A stretch of DNA of 64,000 nt, from assembly GCA_020725555.1 (NCBI GenBank), contig DYEU01000026.1, positions 1 through 64,000 of the forward strand, read 5' to 3'. The position numbers and the translations under genes are program-made. This DNA is from Desulfatibacillum sp. GTDB lineage: Bacteria > Desulfobacterota > Desulfobacteria > Desulfobacterales > SpSt-501. The notes under the pieces were generated by a model. It worked only from the letters and a program-made list of their open reading frames with translations, was not told the DNA's origin and did no database searches. Shown here piece after piece: positions 42,308 through 50,552 of this stretch. How positions within the stretch are numbered: the first letter of the stretch is position 1; each line of letters opens with the position of its first letter.

Positions 42308-44592
42308 GCCCGGGGCCCGCCGGCGCCGGCCGCCCCGCGGGGGCGCCTTCCGGGGCGCCCGCCGCGGCGGCGCTCGCCCTCCTCGTCGCGGTCGGCGTGA
42401 GCGCCGCCTTTCCCCTGGCCGACGAAAACCAGTTCCGGCTTGCCCTGGCGCTCTTGCTCGCGATGGGGGCGGCCGGCCGCCTGCTATCGCGCACGGGGGA
42501 TTTCGGCCGGCTGGCGCTCATCCTCCTCGGCGGCTATCTCAGCCTGCGCTACTGGACCTTTCGCACCTTCGAGACGCTCGCCTACACGGGCGTCTGGGAC
42601 GTGATCTTCCTCCTGTTGCTCTACCTCGCCGAGACCTACGGGATCGCCACCCACCTGATCGGCCTCTTCGTCAACGTCGCCCCCCTCGAACGGCGCCCCG
42701 CCCCCCTGCCCGCCGACCCGGCGCGGTGGCCGACGGTCGACGTCCTGGTCCCGACCCTGAACGAGCCGCTCGACATCCTGCGCATCACGCTCACGGCCTG
42801 CGTGCAGCTCGATTACCCGCGCGAGAAACTCGCGGTCTTCGTGCTCGACGACGGCGGGACCGCCCAGCGCCTGAACGACCCCGACCCCCGCCGCGCCGCG
42901 GCCGCCTGCGAACGCTCCCGGAAGCTGCGGGAGCTCGCCGCCTCCCTGGGGGTGCACTACCGCACGCGCGAGCACAACCTCCACGCCAAGGCCGGAAACC
43001 TCAACGCCGCCCTGGGGGTGGCGGTCGAGGACGCCCGGGGCGGCCGGACCGCCCCGGCCCGCAACCCCGGCCTCGGGGAGTCGCACCCGCAGGGGGAGCT
43101 TTTGCTCGTCCTCGACTGCGACCACGTGCCGACCCGGGATTTCCTCAGGAACACCGTGGGGTTTTTCCTCGCCGACGAGCGGCTGGCGACCGTGCAGACG
43201 CCGCACTTCTTCATCAACCCGACCCCGGTCGAGAAGAACCTCGGCACCGCGGGCGAAAGCCCGGGCGAAAACGAGATGTTCTACGGCGCCATCCAGCTCG
43301 GCCTCGATTTCTGGAACGCCTCCTTCTTCTGCGGCTCGGCCGCCCTGCTCCGGCGGCGGGCGCTTGTCGAGATCGGCGGGCTGGTCGAGGACACGATCAC
43401 CGAGGATGCCGGGACCGCCCTCAGGCTGCACGCTTCCGGCTGGCGCAGCCTCTACCTCAACAAGGCGATGACCATGGGGTTGTCGCCCGAGTCCTTCGAC
43501 AGCTTCATCATCCAGCGCAGCCGCTGGGCGAAGGGGATGATCCAGATCCTGCTCCTCCACAACCCCCTGCGGCTGCCGGGCCTGAGCGTCGCCCAGCGCC
43601 TGTGCTACCTGAACGCCTGCCTCTTCTGGCTCTTCGGCTTCGCGCGCCTCATCTTCTTTCTCTCCCCGCTCATGTTCCTCGTCTTCAACCTGCGGGTCTA
43701 CAACGCCTCGCTCGCCCAGGTGCTCGCCTACGCCGTCCCGCACCTGGTCGCCTCCTATTTCGTCTCCAACCGCCTCTACGGCCGCTTCCGCCACCCCTTC
43801 ACCTCCGAGCTCTTCGAGATCATCCAGAGCATCTACCTGATCCCCGCCGTGCTCTCGGTCTTCCTGCGGCCGCGCGCCCCGCGCTTCCGGGTCACCCCCA
43901 AGACGGCCTCGCTCGAGCAGGACACGCTGACCCATCTCGCCACCCCCTTCTACCTGATGCTGCTTCTCAACCTGCTCGCCTTCTGCGCCGGGGCCATCCT
44001 CTACCTGAACCGGCCGGTGCTGCTCGACACGATCGCCATCTGCCTGTGCTGGAACACCTTCAACCTCTTCCTCGTCGTCTGCTGCCTGGGGGTCGTCTGG
44101 GAGCGGCGCCAGCTGCGCCGCACCCACCGCATCACCCCGCGCGAGGGGGTCCATCTCGTCGACCGCCGGCGGGGGACGCGGGTCGACGCCGTCCTGCGCG
44201 ACCTCTCGGTCACCGGCGCCGGCTTCGAGATCGCCGACCGGGCGCCGCTGCTCTCCGGGCGGCTCGAGCTCGAGGCCCTCGACAGCAGCGGCCGCCTCCA
44301 CCGGCTGCCCCTCCGGCTGGTGCGCATCGAGCCCTTCGGCGGCGGCGTGCGGGTCGGCTGCCGCTTCGAGGACGAGGACGAGGCGGTGCGGCGGGCGATC
44401 GTGGACTACGTCTACGGGGACAGCGCGCGCTGGAAGTATTTCGCCGACCTGCGGCAGGTGCGGGAAGTCGGCACCGTGCGCGCCCTCGTGCGGCTGACGG
44501 CGACGGGGATCAGGGCGAGCCTGCGCCATGCGGCCGGCCTGCTGCGCTGGGTGGCCGGCCGACGCATCCGGGGGTACCGGAGGGCGGCCTGA
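42304..44592 (+). CDS. Cellulose-synthase-like GT2 glycosyltransferase with C-terminal PilZ domain
   Basis: The 762-residue membrane protein has N-terminal membrane helices (about 21-125), a cytoplasmic GT2 domain (about 143-430) with VLDDGG (181-185), VLDCDHVP (269-276), the catalytic-base ITEDAG (365-370) and QRSRW (404-408), further membrane helices to about 600, and a PilZ domain with the c-di-GMP motifs RRTHR and DLSVTGAG. This is BcsA architecture, but no bcsB, bcsC or bcsZ is nearby. Coupling to manC suggests a mannose-containing beta-glycan rather than cellulose (inference). Confidence 0.9.
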   Translation: MSPGPAGAGRPAGAPSGAPAAAALALLVAVGVSAAFPLADENQFRLALALLLAMGAAGRLLSRTGDFGRLALILLGGYLSLRYWTFRTFETLAYTGVWDVIFLLLLYLAETYGIATHLIGLFVNVAPLERRPAPLPADPARWPTVDVLVPTLNEPLDILRITLTACVQLDYPREKLAVFVLDDGGTAQRLNDPDPRRAAAACERSRKLRELAASLGVHYRTREHNLHAKAGNLNAALGVAVEDARGGRTAPARNPGLGESHPQGELLLVLDCDHVPTRDFLRNTVGFFLADERLATVQTPHFFINPTPVEKNLGTAGESPGENEMFYGAIQLGLDFWNASFFCGSAALLRRRALVEIGGLVEDTITEDAGTALRLHASGWRSLYLNKAMTMGLSPESFDSFIIQRSRWAKGMIQILLLHNPLRLPGLSVAQRLCYLNACLFWLFGFARLIFFLSPLMFLVFNLRVYNASLAQVLAYAVPHLVASYFVSNRLYGRFRHPFTSELFEIIQSIYLIPAVLSVFLRPRAPRFRVTPKTASLEQDTLTHLATPFYLMLLLNLLAFCAGAILYLNRPVLLDTIAICLCWNTFNLFLVVCCLGVVWERRQLRRTHRITPREGVHLVDRRRGTRVDAVLRDLSVTGAGFEIADRAPLLSGRLELEALDSSGRLHRLPLRLVRIEPFGGGVRVGCRFEDEDEAVRRAIVDYVYGDSARWKYFADLRQVREVGTVRALVRLTATGIRASLRHAAGLLRWVAGRRIRGYRRAA

Positions 44593-45598
44593 GGCGGGCG
44601 CGGGTCTCCTCGAAGGCCGCGAGCGCCTCGCGTTCCACGTCCGCCTCGCGGCCCTCGTAGCGCGGCGAAAGATGCATCACGCACAGGGCGCGCGCGCCCG
44701 CCAGGGCGGCGATCTCGCCGGCCTGCCGCGCCGTGAGGTGGTGTTTGCGCCGCGCGAGCGCGGCCTCGCGGTCGAGGAAGGCGGCCTCGATGAAGAGCAG
44801 GTCCGCCCCCCCGCAGAGGCGCACGATCGCCTCGCGGTTCTCCGGACGATCGCTCACGTCGGTCACGTAGCCGATCTTGCGGCCGGGCTGGATGCGGACC
44901 ACGTCGCGCCGGAGTTCCCCGAGCGGAATCGCCTGCCCGCCGCGGCCGTCGGCGCGCTCCGCCGCAATCGGCGTCTCCTCCGAAACCCCCGCGTAGAGCG
45001 CCTCCTTGAGAACCCCCAGCCAGCGTCCCGGGGCGAGCCCGCGCGCCGCAAGCCCCGTCTTGAGCACCCGCACCCGGAAGGGCTCGCTCACGGCGAAGGC
45101 GAGGCAGGGGATGCTGTGCGCGAGGACGGCGGCCTCGACGCGGAAGGCGGGCTCCGCCACGAGCAGCCCCGAAAAGGGGGCCTCGCGGGGCTCCCCGGCG
45201 GCGAAGCCCAGGCGCCCCTCGTAGGAGCGCTCGATGCGCCGTGCGGCATGGACTTCGATTGCCTGCAGCCGGAGCCCCGCGGCGAAGCGATCCATGAGGT
45301 CCCAGGAATAGGCCGCGAACTTGCCCTCGAGGTGGCCGAGAAACCCGGCGGGCCCGGCGACAACGATCTCCGAGCCCCGGCCGAGATGCAGGCGCAGCAG
45401 GCGGTCGAAGCCGATGAAATGGTCCATGTGGGTGTGGCTGACGAAGGCGTGGGTGACCTTCAGGAGGTCCCGCGGGGCGAGGGCGGAGAGGTCGCCCAGG
45501 TCGAAGAGCAGCCCGCGGCGCCGGTGCGCGAAGGGCCAGAACAGCACCGGATCTTCCAGCGGCCCGTTGACCAGCCGCGGGACCGAGAGGGCGGACAT
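44510..45598 (-). CDS. Ribonuclease Z-like metallo-beta-lactamase-fold hydrolase
   Basis: The 362-residue MBL-fold protein has the HxHxDH zinc motif in AFVSHTHMDHFIGFDRL, a later DVSDRPENREAIVRL, and CVMHLSPRYEGRE near the end, as in tRNase Z. tRNase Z trims tRNA 3' ends; this group also includes uncharacterised hydrolases, so the substrate is uncertain. The last 28 codons overlap the 3' end of the convergent PilZ glycosyltransferase gene by 83 bases. The start overlaps the stop of the 140-residue gene (ATGA). Confidence 0.85.
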   Translation of the reverse strand: MSALSVPRLVNGPLEDPVLFWPFAHRRRGLLFDLGDLSALAPRDLLKVTHAFVSHTHMDHFIGFDRLLRLHLGRGSEIVVAGPAGFLGHLEGKFAAYSWDLMDRFAAGLRLQAIEVHAARRIERSYEGRLGFAAGEPREAPFSGLLVAEPAFRVEAAVLAHSIPCLAFAVSEPFRVRVLKTGLAARGLAPGRWLGVLKEALYAGVSEETPIAAERADGRGGQAIPLGELRRDVVRIQPGRKIGYVTDVSDRPENREAIVRLCGGADLLFIEAAFLDREAALARRKHHLTARQAGEIAALAGARALCVMHLSPRYEGREADVEREALAAFEETRARLRPPSGTPGCVGRPPSAAGRPHGAGSP

Positions 45599-46020
45599 CA
45601 GACGGGGATGTGCTTTTTCACCTGCTGGTTGACCGTGCCGTAGATCTCCTCGTCGGCGCCGAAGATGTCCACCACGTCCTTGTGGGCGAGGAGCTTCTCG
45701 ATGATGAAGGCGGTCACATAGAGGCTGACCACGTTGCCGTCGGGGACGAGGTTGCGCACCGGGGCGATCTGGTAGTCGATGTCGAAATCGCTGGCGCGCG
45801 TGAGCTGTTCCAGGCAGAGGCGGATCTGTTCCTCAAGGCCGTTCTTGTTGGTGGTCTCCACGAGGCCGTTTTCGATGAGCTTCATGGAGATGGCGTTGGC
45901 CAGAGGTTCCACGCACTCCCGGAGGCTGTTCAGGGCGAGCCTGCGCTTGTGTTCCTTGTTCGATTCGATCTTGGAGAGGATCGAGGATTCCCTCGTGCTG
46001 GGTCGGAAGACCTTGGCCAT
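45598..46020 (-). CDS. Unknown 140-residue protein
   Basis: I do not recognise this family. The protein is mostly helical and soluble, with RESSILSKIESNKEHKRRLAL near the N-terminus and FIIEKLLAHKDVVDIFGADEEIYGTVN near the C-terminus. The codons are visibly richer in A/T than neighbouring genes (many AAG, GAG, AAC, ATG and CTG, few GCC/GGC runs), which suggests strong functional constraint or later acquisition. ATG at 46020 has GAAGGAAC upstream. It sits between recJ and the RNase Z-like gene, probably co-transcribed. Confidence 0.75.
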   Translation of the reverse strand: MAKVFRPSTRESSILSKIESNKEHKRRLALNSLRECVEPLANAISMKLIENGLVETTNKNGLEEQIRLCLEQLTRASDFDIDYQIAPVRNLVPDGNVVSLYVTAFIIEKLLAHKDVVDIFGADEEIYGTVNQQVKKHIPV

Positions 46021-46137
46021 GAAACGCCGTTCCTTCGTCGTGGGCTCGTGTGCATCGGGACCGCGCGGCGACGGTCCATTCCCCCTTCCTACCGGAGAAG
46101 ACGGCAACATTCAAGAAAAAAAAGCCGCCGGGGGCCT

Positions 46138-47868
46138 TTAGGTGGGGTCGACGTCTTCCACGAGCAGCTCGGGGGAGGGGCCATGGCCCCGGCCGGCGCG
46201 CAGGCGGTAGAGGAGGCGGGCGAAGCGGCCGCGTTCGGCCGCCCGCGGGTCGGGCCGGAACCAGACAGCGGAGAGCGTTCGTCCCCGCTCCCCGGAGCCG
46301 GCGCGGCGCAGCCGCAGGCGGAGGTGCCCCTGGGCCAGCCGGGTCGCAGCGACCGCCTCGACCTCATGGGCGACAAAGAGCGGCTCGGGGTTGCCGGTGC
46401 CGAAGGGGGTGAGGGCCTCGATCTCGGCGAGCGTGGAGGCGGCGATGTCGTCGATTTCCAGGGGGGCGTCGACCGACCAGGCGGGATCGAGGGCCCCTTC
46501 CGCACCGGCGGAGGCGACCACCTCCTCGAACGCCTCGCGGAAGGCCTCCAGCCGGCCGGCCGCGATTTCCAGCCCGGCCGCCTGCGCGTGCCCGCCCAGG
46601 GCTTCGAGGTGCCCGCGGCAGGCGCCGAGGCAGGCCGCGAGGTCGATGCCGGGCAGGGACCGTGCCGACCCGCGGCCCCGGTCGCCCGCGAGCGCGACCA
46701 GCACCACCGGCCGCGCATAACGCTCCGCGAGGCGGGCGGCGGCGATGCCGATCACCCCGGGGTGCCAGCCGGGCCGGGCGAGCACCAGGGTTTTCCCCGC
46801 GAGCCGCTCCGGCCGGGAGGCGATCTCGGCCTCGGCCTCGGCGAGGACGGCCCGCTCCAGCTCGCGGCGCGCGCGGTTGAGTTCCGTCAGCCGCCGGGCC
46901 AGGCGGCCGGCGGCGGCGGGGTCCCGGGCCGTGAGCAGCTCCGCGGCGAGTTGCGGATGCTCGAGGCGGCCGGCGGCGTTGAGCGGCGGGATCAAGCGGA
47001 AGGCCGCCTCCTCGCCGCTCACGCCGCCGTCGGCGGCGAGGCCCGCGGCGGCCTTGAGGGCCTCGAGGCCGGGGCGTGGGGAGCGGGCGAGGCGGCCTAA
47101 CCCGATGCGGGTGAGGATGCGGTTCTCCGCCGTGAGGGGGGCGAGGTCGGCGATCGTCCCCAGGGCGACGAGATCGCTCCAGGCGAGGAGGTTGGGCTCG
47201 GGCCGCCCGTCCCAGAAGCCCTCCTCGCGCAGCCGGCGGCGCAGAGCGACCGCGAGGTAGAAGGCGACACCGACGCCGGCCAGGTGGCCCAGCCCCGCCC
47301 CGCAGTCGGGCCGGCGGGGGTTGATGACCGCCAGGGCGGGCGGCAGCTCGGCGCCGACGGCATGGTGGTCGGTGACGATGACCTCGATGCCGGCGGCGGC
47401 CGCCTCGCGGATCGCCGCATGGCTCGAGGAGCCGCAGTCCACGGTGACGACGAGCCGGATCCCCCGGCCGCGCGCCGCCTCGCGGATGTGCCGGGGCTTG
47501 AGCCCGTAGCCGTCCTCGATGCGATGGGGGAGGTAGCGGGCGACGCGGGCGCCGCAGGCGGTGAGGAACCCCTCGAGCAGCACCGCGGCGGTCACGCCGT
47601 CCACGTCGTAGTCCCCGAAGAGGAGGATGGGCTCCCGGCCGCGCACGGCCCGGGCCAGGCGCTCGAGGGCCGGCTCCAGGTCCTTGAGCCCGCTGGGGGG
47701 GCGCAGGCGGTCGGGGGCGGCAGGGGTGAGAAAGGAGCGCGCCGCCTCGGCCGTGGTGAGGCCGCGGTTGGCGAGCAGCCGCGCCAGAAGCGGGGAAACC
47801 CCGAGCCTTTGCTCGAGCTCCCGCAAGACCCCCTCCGGCGGCCGGGCGAGGCGAAGCCGTTTCTTCAT
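46138..47868 (-). CDS. recJ: Single-stranded-DNA-specific exonuclease RecJ
   Basis: The 576-residue 5'-3' exonuclease belongs to the DHH family: LLFGDYDVDGVTAAVLLEGF, VVTVDCGSSSHAAI, IVTDHHAVGAELPPALAVINP, FRLIPPLNAAGRLEHP and the C-terminal DHHA1 motif GHAQAAGLEI. It acts in recombination and mismatch repair. A run of eight A residues at 46125-46132 (T-run in the mRNA sense) after the stop could contribute to termination. The promoter boxes end just before the ATG. Confidence 0.96.
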   Translation of the reverse strand: MKKRLRLARPPEGVLRELEQRLGVSPLLARLLANRGLTTAEAARSFLTPAAPDRLRPPSGLKDLEPALERLARAVRGREPILLFGDYDVDGVTAAVLLEGFLTACGARVARYLPHRIEDGYGLKPRHIREAARGRGIRLVVTVDCGSSSHAAIREAAAAGIEVIVTDHHAVGAELPPALAVINPRRPDCGAGLGHLAGVGVAFYLAVALRRRLREEGFWDGRPEPNLLAWSDLVALGTIADLAPLTAENRILTRIGLGRLARSPRPGLEALKAAAGLAADGGVSGEEAAFRLIPPLNAAGRLEHPQLAAELLTARDPAAAGRLARRLTELNRARRELERAVLAEAEAEIASRPERLAGKTLVLARPGWHPGVIGIAAARLAERYARPVVLVALAGDRGRGSARSLPGIDLAACLGACRGHLEALGGHAQAAGLEIAAGRLEAFREAFEEVVASAGAEGALDPAWSVDAPLEIDDIAASTLAEIEALTPFGTGNPEPLFVAHEVEAVAATRLAQGHLRLRLRRAGSGERGRTLSAVWFRPDPRAAERGRFARLLYRLRAGRGHGPSPELLVEDVDPT

Positions 47869-47875
47869 CGGGGCC

Positions 47876-47904
47876 TCTATAGCCGAAGCGGCCCGGCGCC
47901 TCAA
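47876..47904 (-). promoter_or_regulatory. recJ promoter, predicted leaderless
   Basis: TTGAGG (47899-47904), 17-base spacer, TATAGA (47876-47881) on the minus strand; transcription would start about 1 base before the recJ ATG (47868). Confidence 0.55.
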
Positions 47905-47933
47905 CGGCCGGGGAGGTCGTCGTCGGGACCCCG

Positions 47934-47961
47934 TTGCAATCCCGCGGGGCGTGGCTATACT
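47934..47961 (+). promoter_or_regulatory. miaB promoter, very short leader
   Basis: TTGCAA (47934-47939), 16-base spacer, TATACT (47956-47961). The leader to the ATG at 47975 would be about 7 bases, too short for a normal ribosome site. Confidence 0.6.
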
Positions 47962-47974
47962 GGCCTGACGAGCC

Positions 47975-49339
47975 ATGTCCGCGCGCACCTTCTACATCTA
48001 CACCCTGGGCTGCCAGATGAACGTCTACGACGCCGAGCGTGTTGCGGCCGCGCTCCGCGGGCGCGGCTGGCGGGATGCGCCGGTCGCCGCGGAGGCCGAC
48101 CTCGTCGTCGTGCACACCTGCGCGGTGCGTGCCAAGGCGGAGCAGAAAGCCTTCAGCCTGATCGGCCGGCTCGAGCCCCTCAAGCGGGGCCGGCCGGGCG
48201 TGCTGCTCGCCGTCGGCGGCTGCGTCGCCCAGCAGGAGGGCGAGCGGCTGCTCGAACGCGCCCCCCACGTGGATGTCGTCTTCGGGACGCATGCCGTCGA
48301 GCGGCTCCCGGCGCTCGTGGAGCGGCGGCTTAAGGATCCCCGCCCGCTCGTCGACGTCGCCGCGGCCGAGGAGCCGGCGCCGGCCGGGCCGGCCGGGGCG
48401 CACCCGGGTTCTTCGCCCGTCTCCCGCTACGTCACGATCATGCGCGGCTGCGACAACTTCTGCGCCTACTGCGTCGTCCCGCACGTGCGCGGGCCGGAGC
48501 GCAGCCGGCCCCCCGAGGAGATCTTGGCCGAAGTCCGCGCCTTCGTCGCCGCGGGGGCCCGGGAGGTCGTGCTGCTCGGGCAGAACGTGAACAGCTACGG
48601 CGCCAAGGAGGGGTGGGGGGGCTTTGCGCGGCTGCTCGAGCGGGTGAACGCGGTCGAGGGGCTCCGCCGCATCCGCTTCACGACCTCGCACCCCAAGGAT
48701 TTGACCGACGAGCTCATCTGCGCCTTCGGCCGGCTCGAGAAGCTCTGCCCGCACATCCACCTGCCGGTCCAGTCGGGATCGGACCGGGTGCTATCGGCCA
48801 TGAACCGCCGCTACAGCCGGGCGCAGTACCTTGACAAGGTTTCGAAACTGCGGGATAGTTTTCCCGGGATCGCGATCACCTCCGATCTGATCGTCGGCTT
48901 CCCGGGGGAGACGGCGGAGGATTTCGAAGAGACCCTGAGCCTTCTCCGGCAGGCCCGCTTCGACGGCGTCTTCGCCTTCATGTACTCCGACCGCCCGCAC
49001 ACCCCCGCCGCCGGGCTCGAGCCGAAGGTCCCCCCCGTGGAGAAACGCCGGCGCCTCCAGGTGTTGCTCGGCGTGCAGGAGGAGATCACCTCGGCCATCC
49101 ACCGCGCCCTGGTGGGCACCCGGCAGGAGGTGCTCGTCGAGGGCCCGGCCCGCCTTCCGCGCGGCGGCGGGGGCGGTCCCGCCGCAGCCCGCTGGACGGG
49201 CCGCACCGCCGCCAACAAGATCGTCCACGTCCGTGCCGGAAACGGGGGCGGCCGGGCGGTCGCCCCGGGCGCGTGCGTGACCGTGCGGATCGAGCGGGCC
49301 CACGCGCACTCCCTCTCCGGGGTGCTCGACCCGGGGTGA
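47975..49339 (+). CDS. miaB: tRNA-2-methylthio-N6-dimethylallyladenosine synthase
   Basis: The 454-residue radical SAM methylthiotransferase modifies A37 of tRNAs. It has the N-terminal UPF0004 domain (YTLGCQMNVYDAERV, VVVHTCAVRAKAEQKA), the radical SAM cluster motif CDNFCAYCVVPHVRG, and a C-terminal TRAM domain. TLGCQMN and the YDAER spacing favour MiaB over MtaB or RimO. The bifunctional nuclease gene follows by 34 bases. Confidence 0.95.
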   Translation: MSARTFYIYTLGCQMNVYDAERVAAALRGRGWRDAPVAAEADLVVVHTCAVRAKAEQKAFSLIGRLEPLKRGRPGVLLAVGGCVAQQEGERLLERAPHVDVVFGTHAVERLPALVERRLKDPRPLVDVAAAEEPAPAGPAGAHPGSSPVSRYVTIMRGCDNFCAYCVVPHVRGPERSRPPEEILAEVRAFVAAGAREVVLLGQNVNSYGAKEGWGGFARLLERVNAVEGLRRIRFTTSHPKDLTDELICAFGRLEKLCPHIHLPVQSGSDRVLSAMNRRYSRAQYLDKVSKLRDSFPGIAITSDLIVGFPGETAEDFEETLSLLRQARFDGVFAFMYSDRPHTPAAGLEPKVPPVEKRRRLQVLLGVQEEITSAIHRALVGTRQEVLVEGPARLPRGGGGGPAAARWTGRTAANKIVHVRAGNGGGRAVAPGACVTVRIERAHAHSLSGVLDPG

Positions 49340-49373
49340 AGCGCTCCGGATCCCGCACGGGAAGGAGGCGGCC

Positions 49374-49871
49374 ATGATGCGCAGGGTGCACATCGCGGGG
49401 CTGACGATGGACCCCGCCTCGAACACGCCGATCGTGCTGCTCAAAACCGAGGACGAGGAGAAGGTGGTGCCGATCTGGATCGGCCTGCTCGAGGCGACCT
49501 CGATCGCCTCGGCCCTGCAGAAGATCTCCTACGAGCGGCCGATGACCCACGATCTCTTCAAGAATTTCATCGAGGAGAACCACACCGTCATCGAGCGCAT
49601 CGAGGTCTGCGACCTCCGGGACAACACCTTCTTCGCCCGCATCCACTTCGTCTCCGAGGACCGGCGCTTCGACATGGACGCGCGCCCGAGCGATGCCATC
49701 GCCCTCGCCCTGCGCTTCGACGCCCCCATCTTCATCCACGAGGAGGTGATCGAGCGCTCCCGGGTGCGGGAGGCCGACGTCGAGGTGGCCGACACGAGCG
49801 AGGAAGGAAAGAAGTGGGCCGACTACCTCGAGAACCTCTCGGCCGAAGACTTCGGCAAGTACAAAGTCTGA
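49374..49871 (+). CDS. Bifunctional nuclease-family protein (DUF151)
   Basis: The 165-residue DUF151/BFN protein shows VHIAGLTMDPASNTPIVLLK, PIWIGLLEATSIASAL and the core DARPSDAIALALRFDAPIFIHEEV, plus a UVR-like C-terminal tail ending FGKYKV. Plant homologues have RNase and DNase activity; the bacterial role is uncertain. Its position after miaB is recurrent in this group (inference from memory). Confidence 0.88.
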   Translation: MMRRVHIAGLTMDPASNTPIVLLKTEDEEKVVPIWIGLLEATSIASALQKISYERPMTHDLFKNFIEENHTVIERIEVCDLRDNTFFARIHFVSEDRRFDMDARPSDAIALALRFDAPIFIHEEVIERSRVREADVEVADTSEEGKKWADYLENLSAEDFGKYKV

Positions 49872-50177
49872 GATTTTTCAAAAATCGGCGAAAATCGAAG
49901 CCGGCTGACCGGACCGACCCGCCGCCCGCCGCCCTGTCCAGACCTAGCTTGCTGGAATCGCTCGCGATTTTTCCCTGCCCGCGCAACCCTTGGAATTTTC
50001 CGGCCTCTCTTGCCCGCATGAAAAAAACACCCCTGGAATCGGTGGGATAAAGTTTGTCGAGAACCCCCGGCCCGTTTCCGTTTCCCGGCCGATTCGCGGT
50101 TTGACCCCACCGCTGCGGCCGGTGTAGAGGGGGCGTCGGCATCCAGGGTGGCTCTCTATTCCGGAAGGCGGAAATCC
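49872..50177. other. 306-base intergenic region
   Basis: No gene is apparent. A weak A/T hairpin (GATTTT-TCA-AAAATC) follows the DUF151 gene at 49873-49887 and may help end that transcript. A weak promoter-like pair TTGACC (50101-50106), 16-base spacer, TGTAGA (50123-50128) precedes the receiver gene. The region is noticeably less G+C rich than the flanking genes. Confidence 0.4.
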
Positions 50178-50552
50178 ATGGCATCGGTGCTGGTGATCGA
50201 GGACGACCGGAACATCCGGGAGGTGATCGCCGCCGCTCTCGCCCGCTTCGGGCATCGGGTGGAGACGGCGGGGGACGGGCCGGAGGGCATCCGCAAGTTC
50301 GATGCCGGCGGCTACGACCTGGTGATCAGCGACTTCCGGCTCCCCGGGGCGGACGGCGCGGCAGTCCTCGCCCACATCCGGCGCGCCTGTCCCGGCCGGC
50401 GCGTCCCGGCGATCGGGATCTCCGGCACCCCCTGGCTGTTGCAGGGGGCGGGCTTCGATCTCGTGCTGACCAAGCCGTTTCCCCTGAAGGAGCTCCTCGA
50501 ATCGGTCAGCCGCCTGACCGGGCTTCGGACCCCTTCCGAGGCCGCCGCCTGA
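50178..50552 (+). CDS. Single-domain response regulator (CheY-like)
   Basis: The 124-residue receiver has the acidic pocket VLVIEDDRNI, the phosphoacceptor Asp in DLVISDFRLPGADG, the switch Ser in AIGISGTPW and the Lys in VLTKPFPL. No output domain is present, so it acts through protein contacts. The partner kinase is unknown; the hybrid kinase 1.6 kb away carries its own receiver. Its 3' end overlaps the convergent aminopeptidase gene by 47 bases. Confidence 0.9.
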   Translation: MASVLVIEDDRNIREVIAAALARFGHRVETAGDGPEGIRKFDAGGYDLVISDFRLPGADGAAVLAHIRRACPGRRVPAIGISGTPWLLQGAGFDLVLTKPFPLKELLESVSRLTGLRTPSEAAA

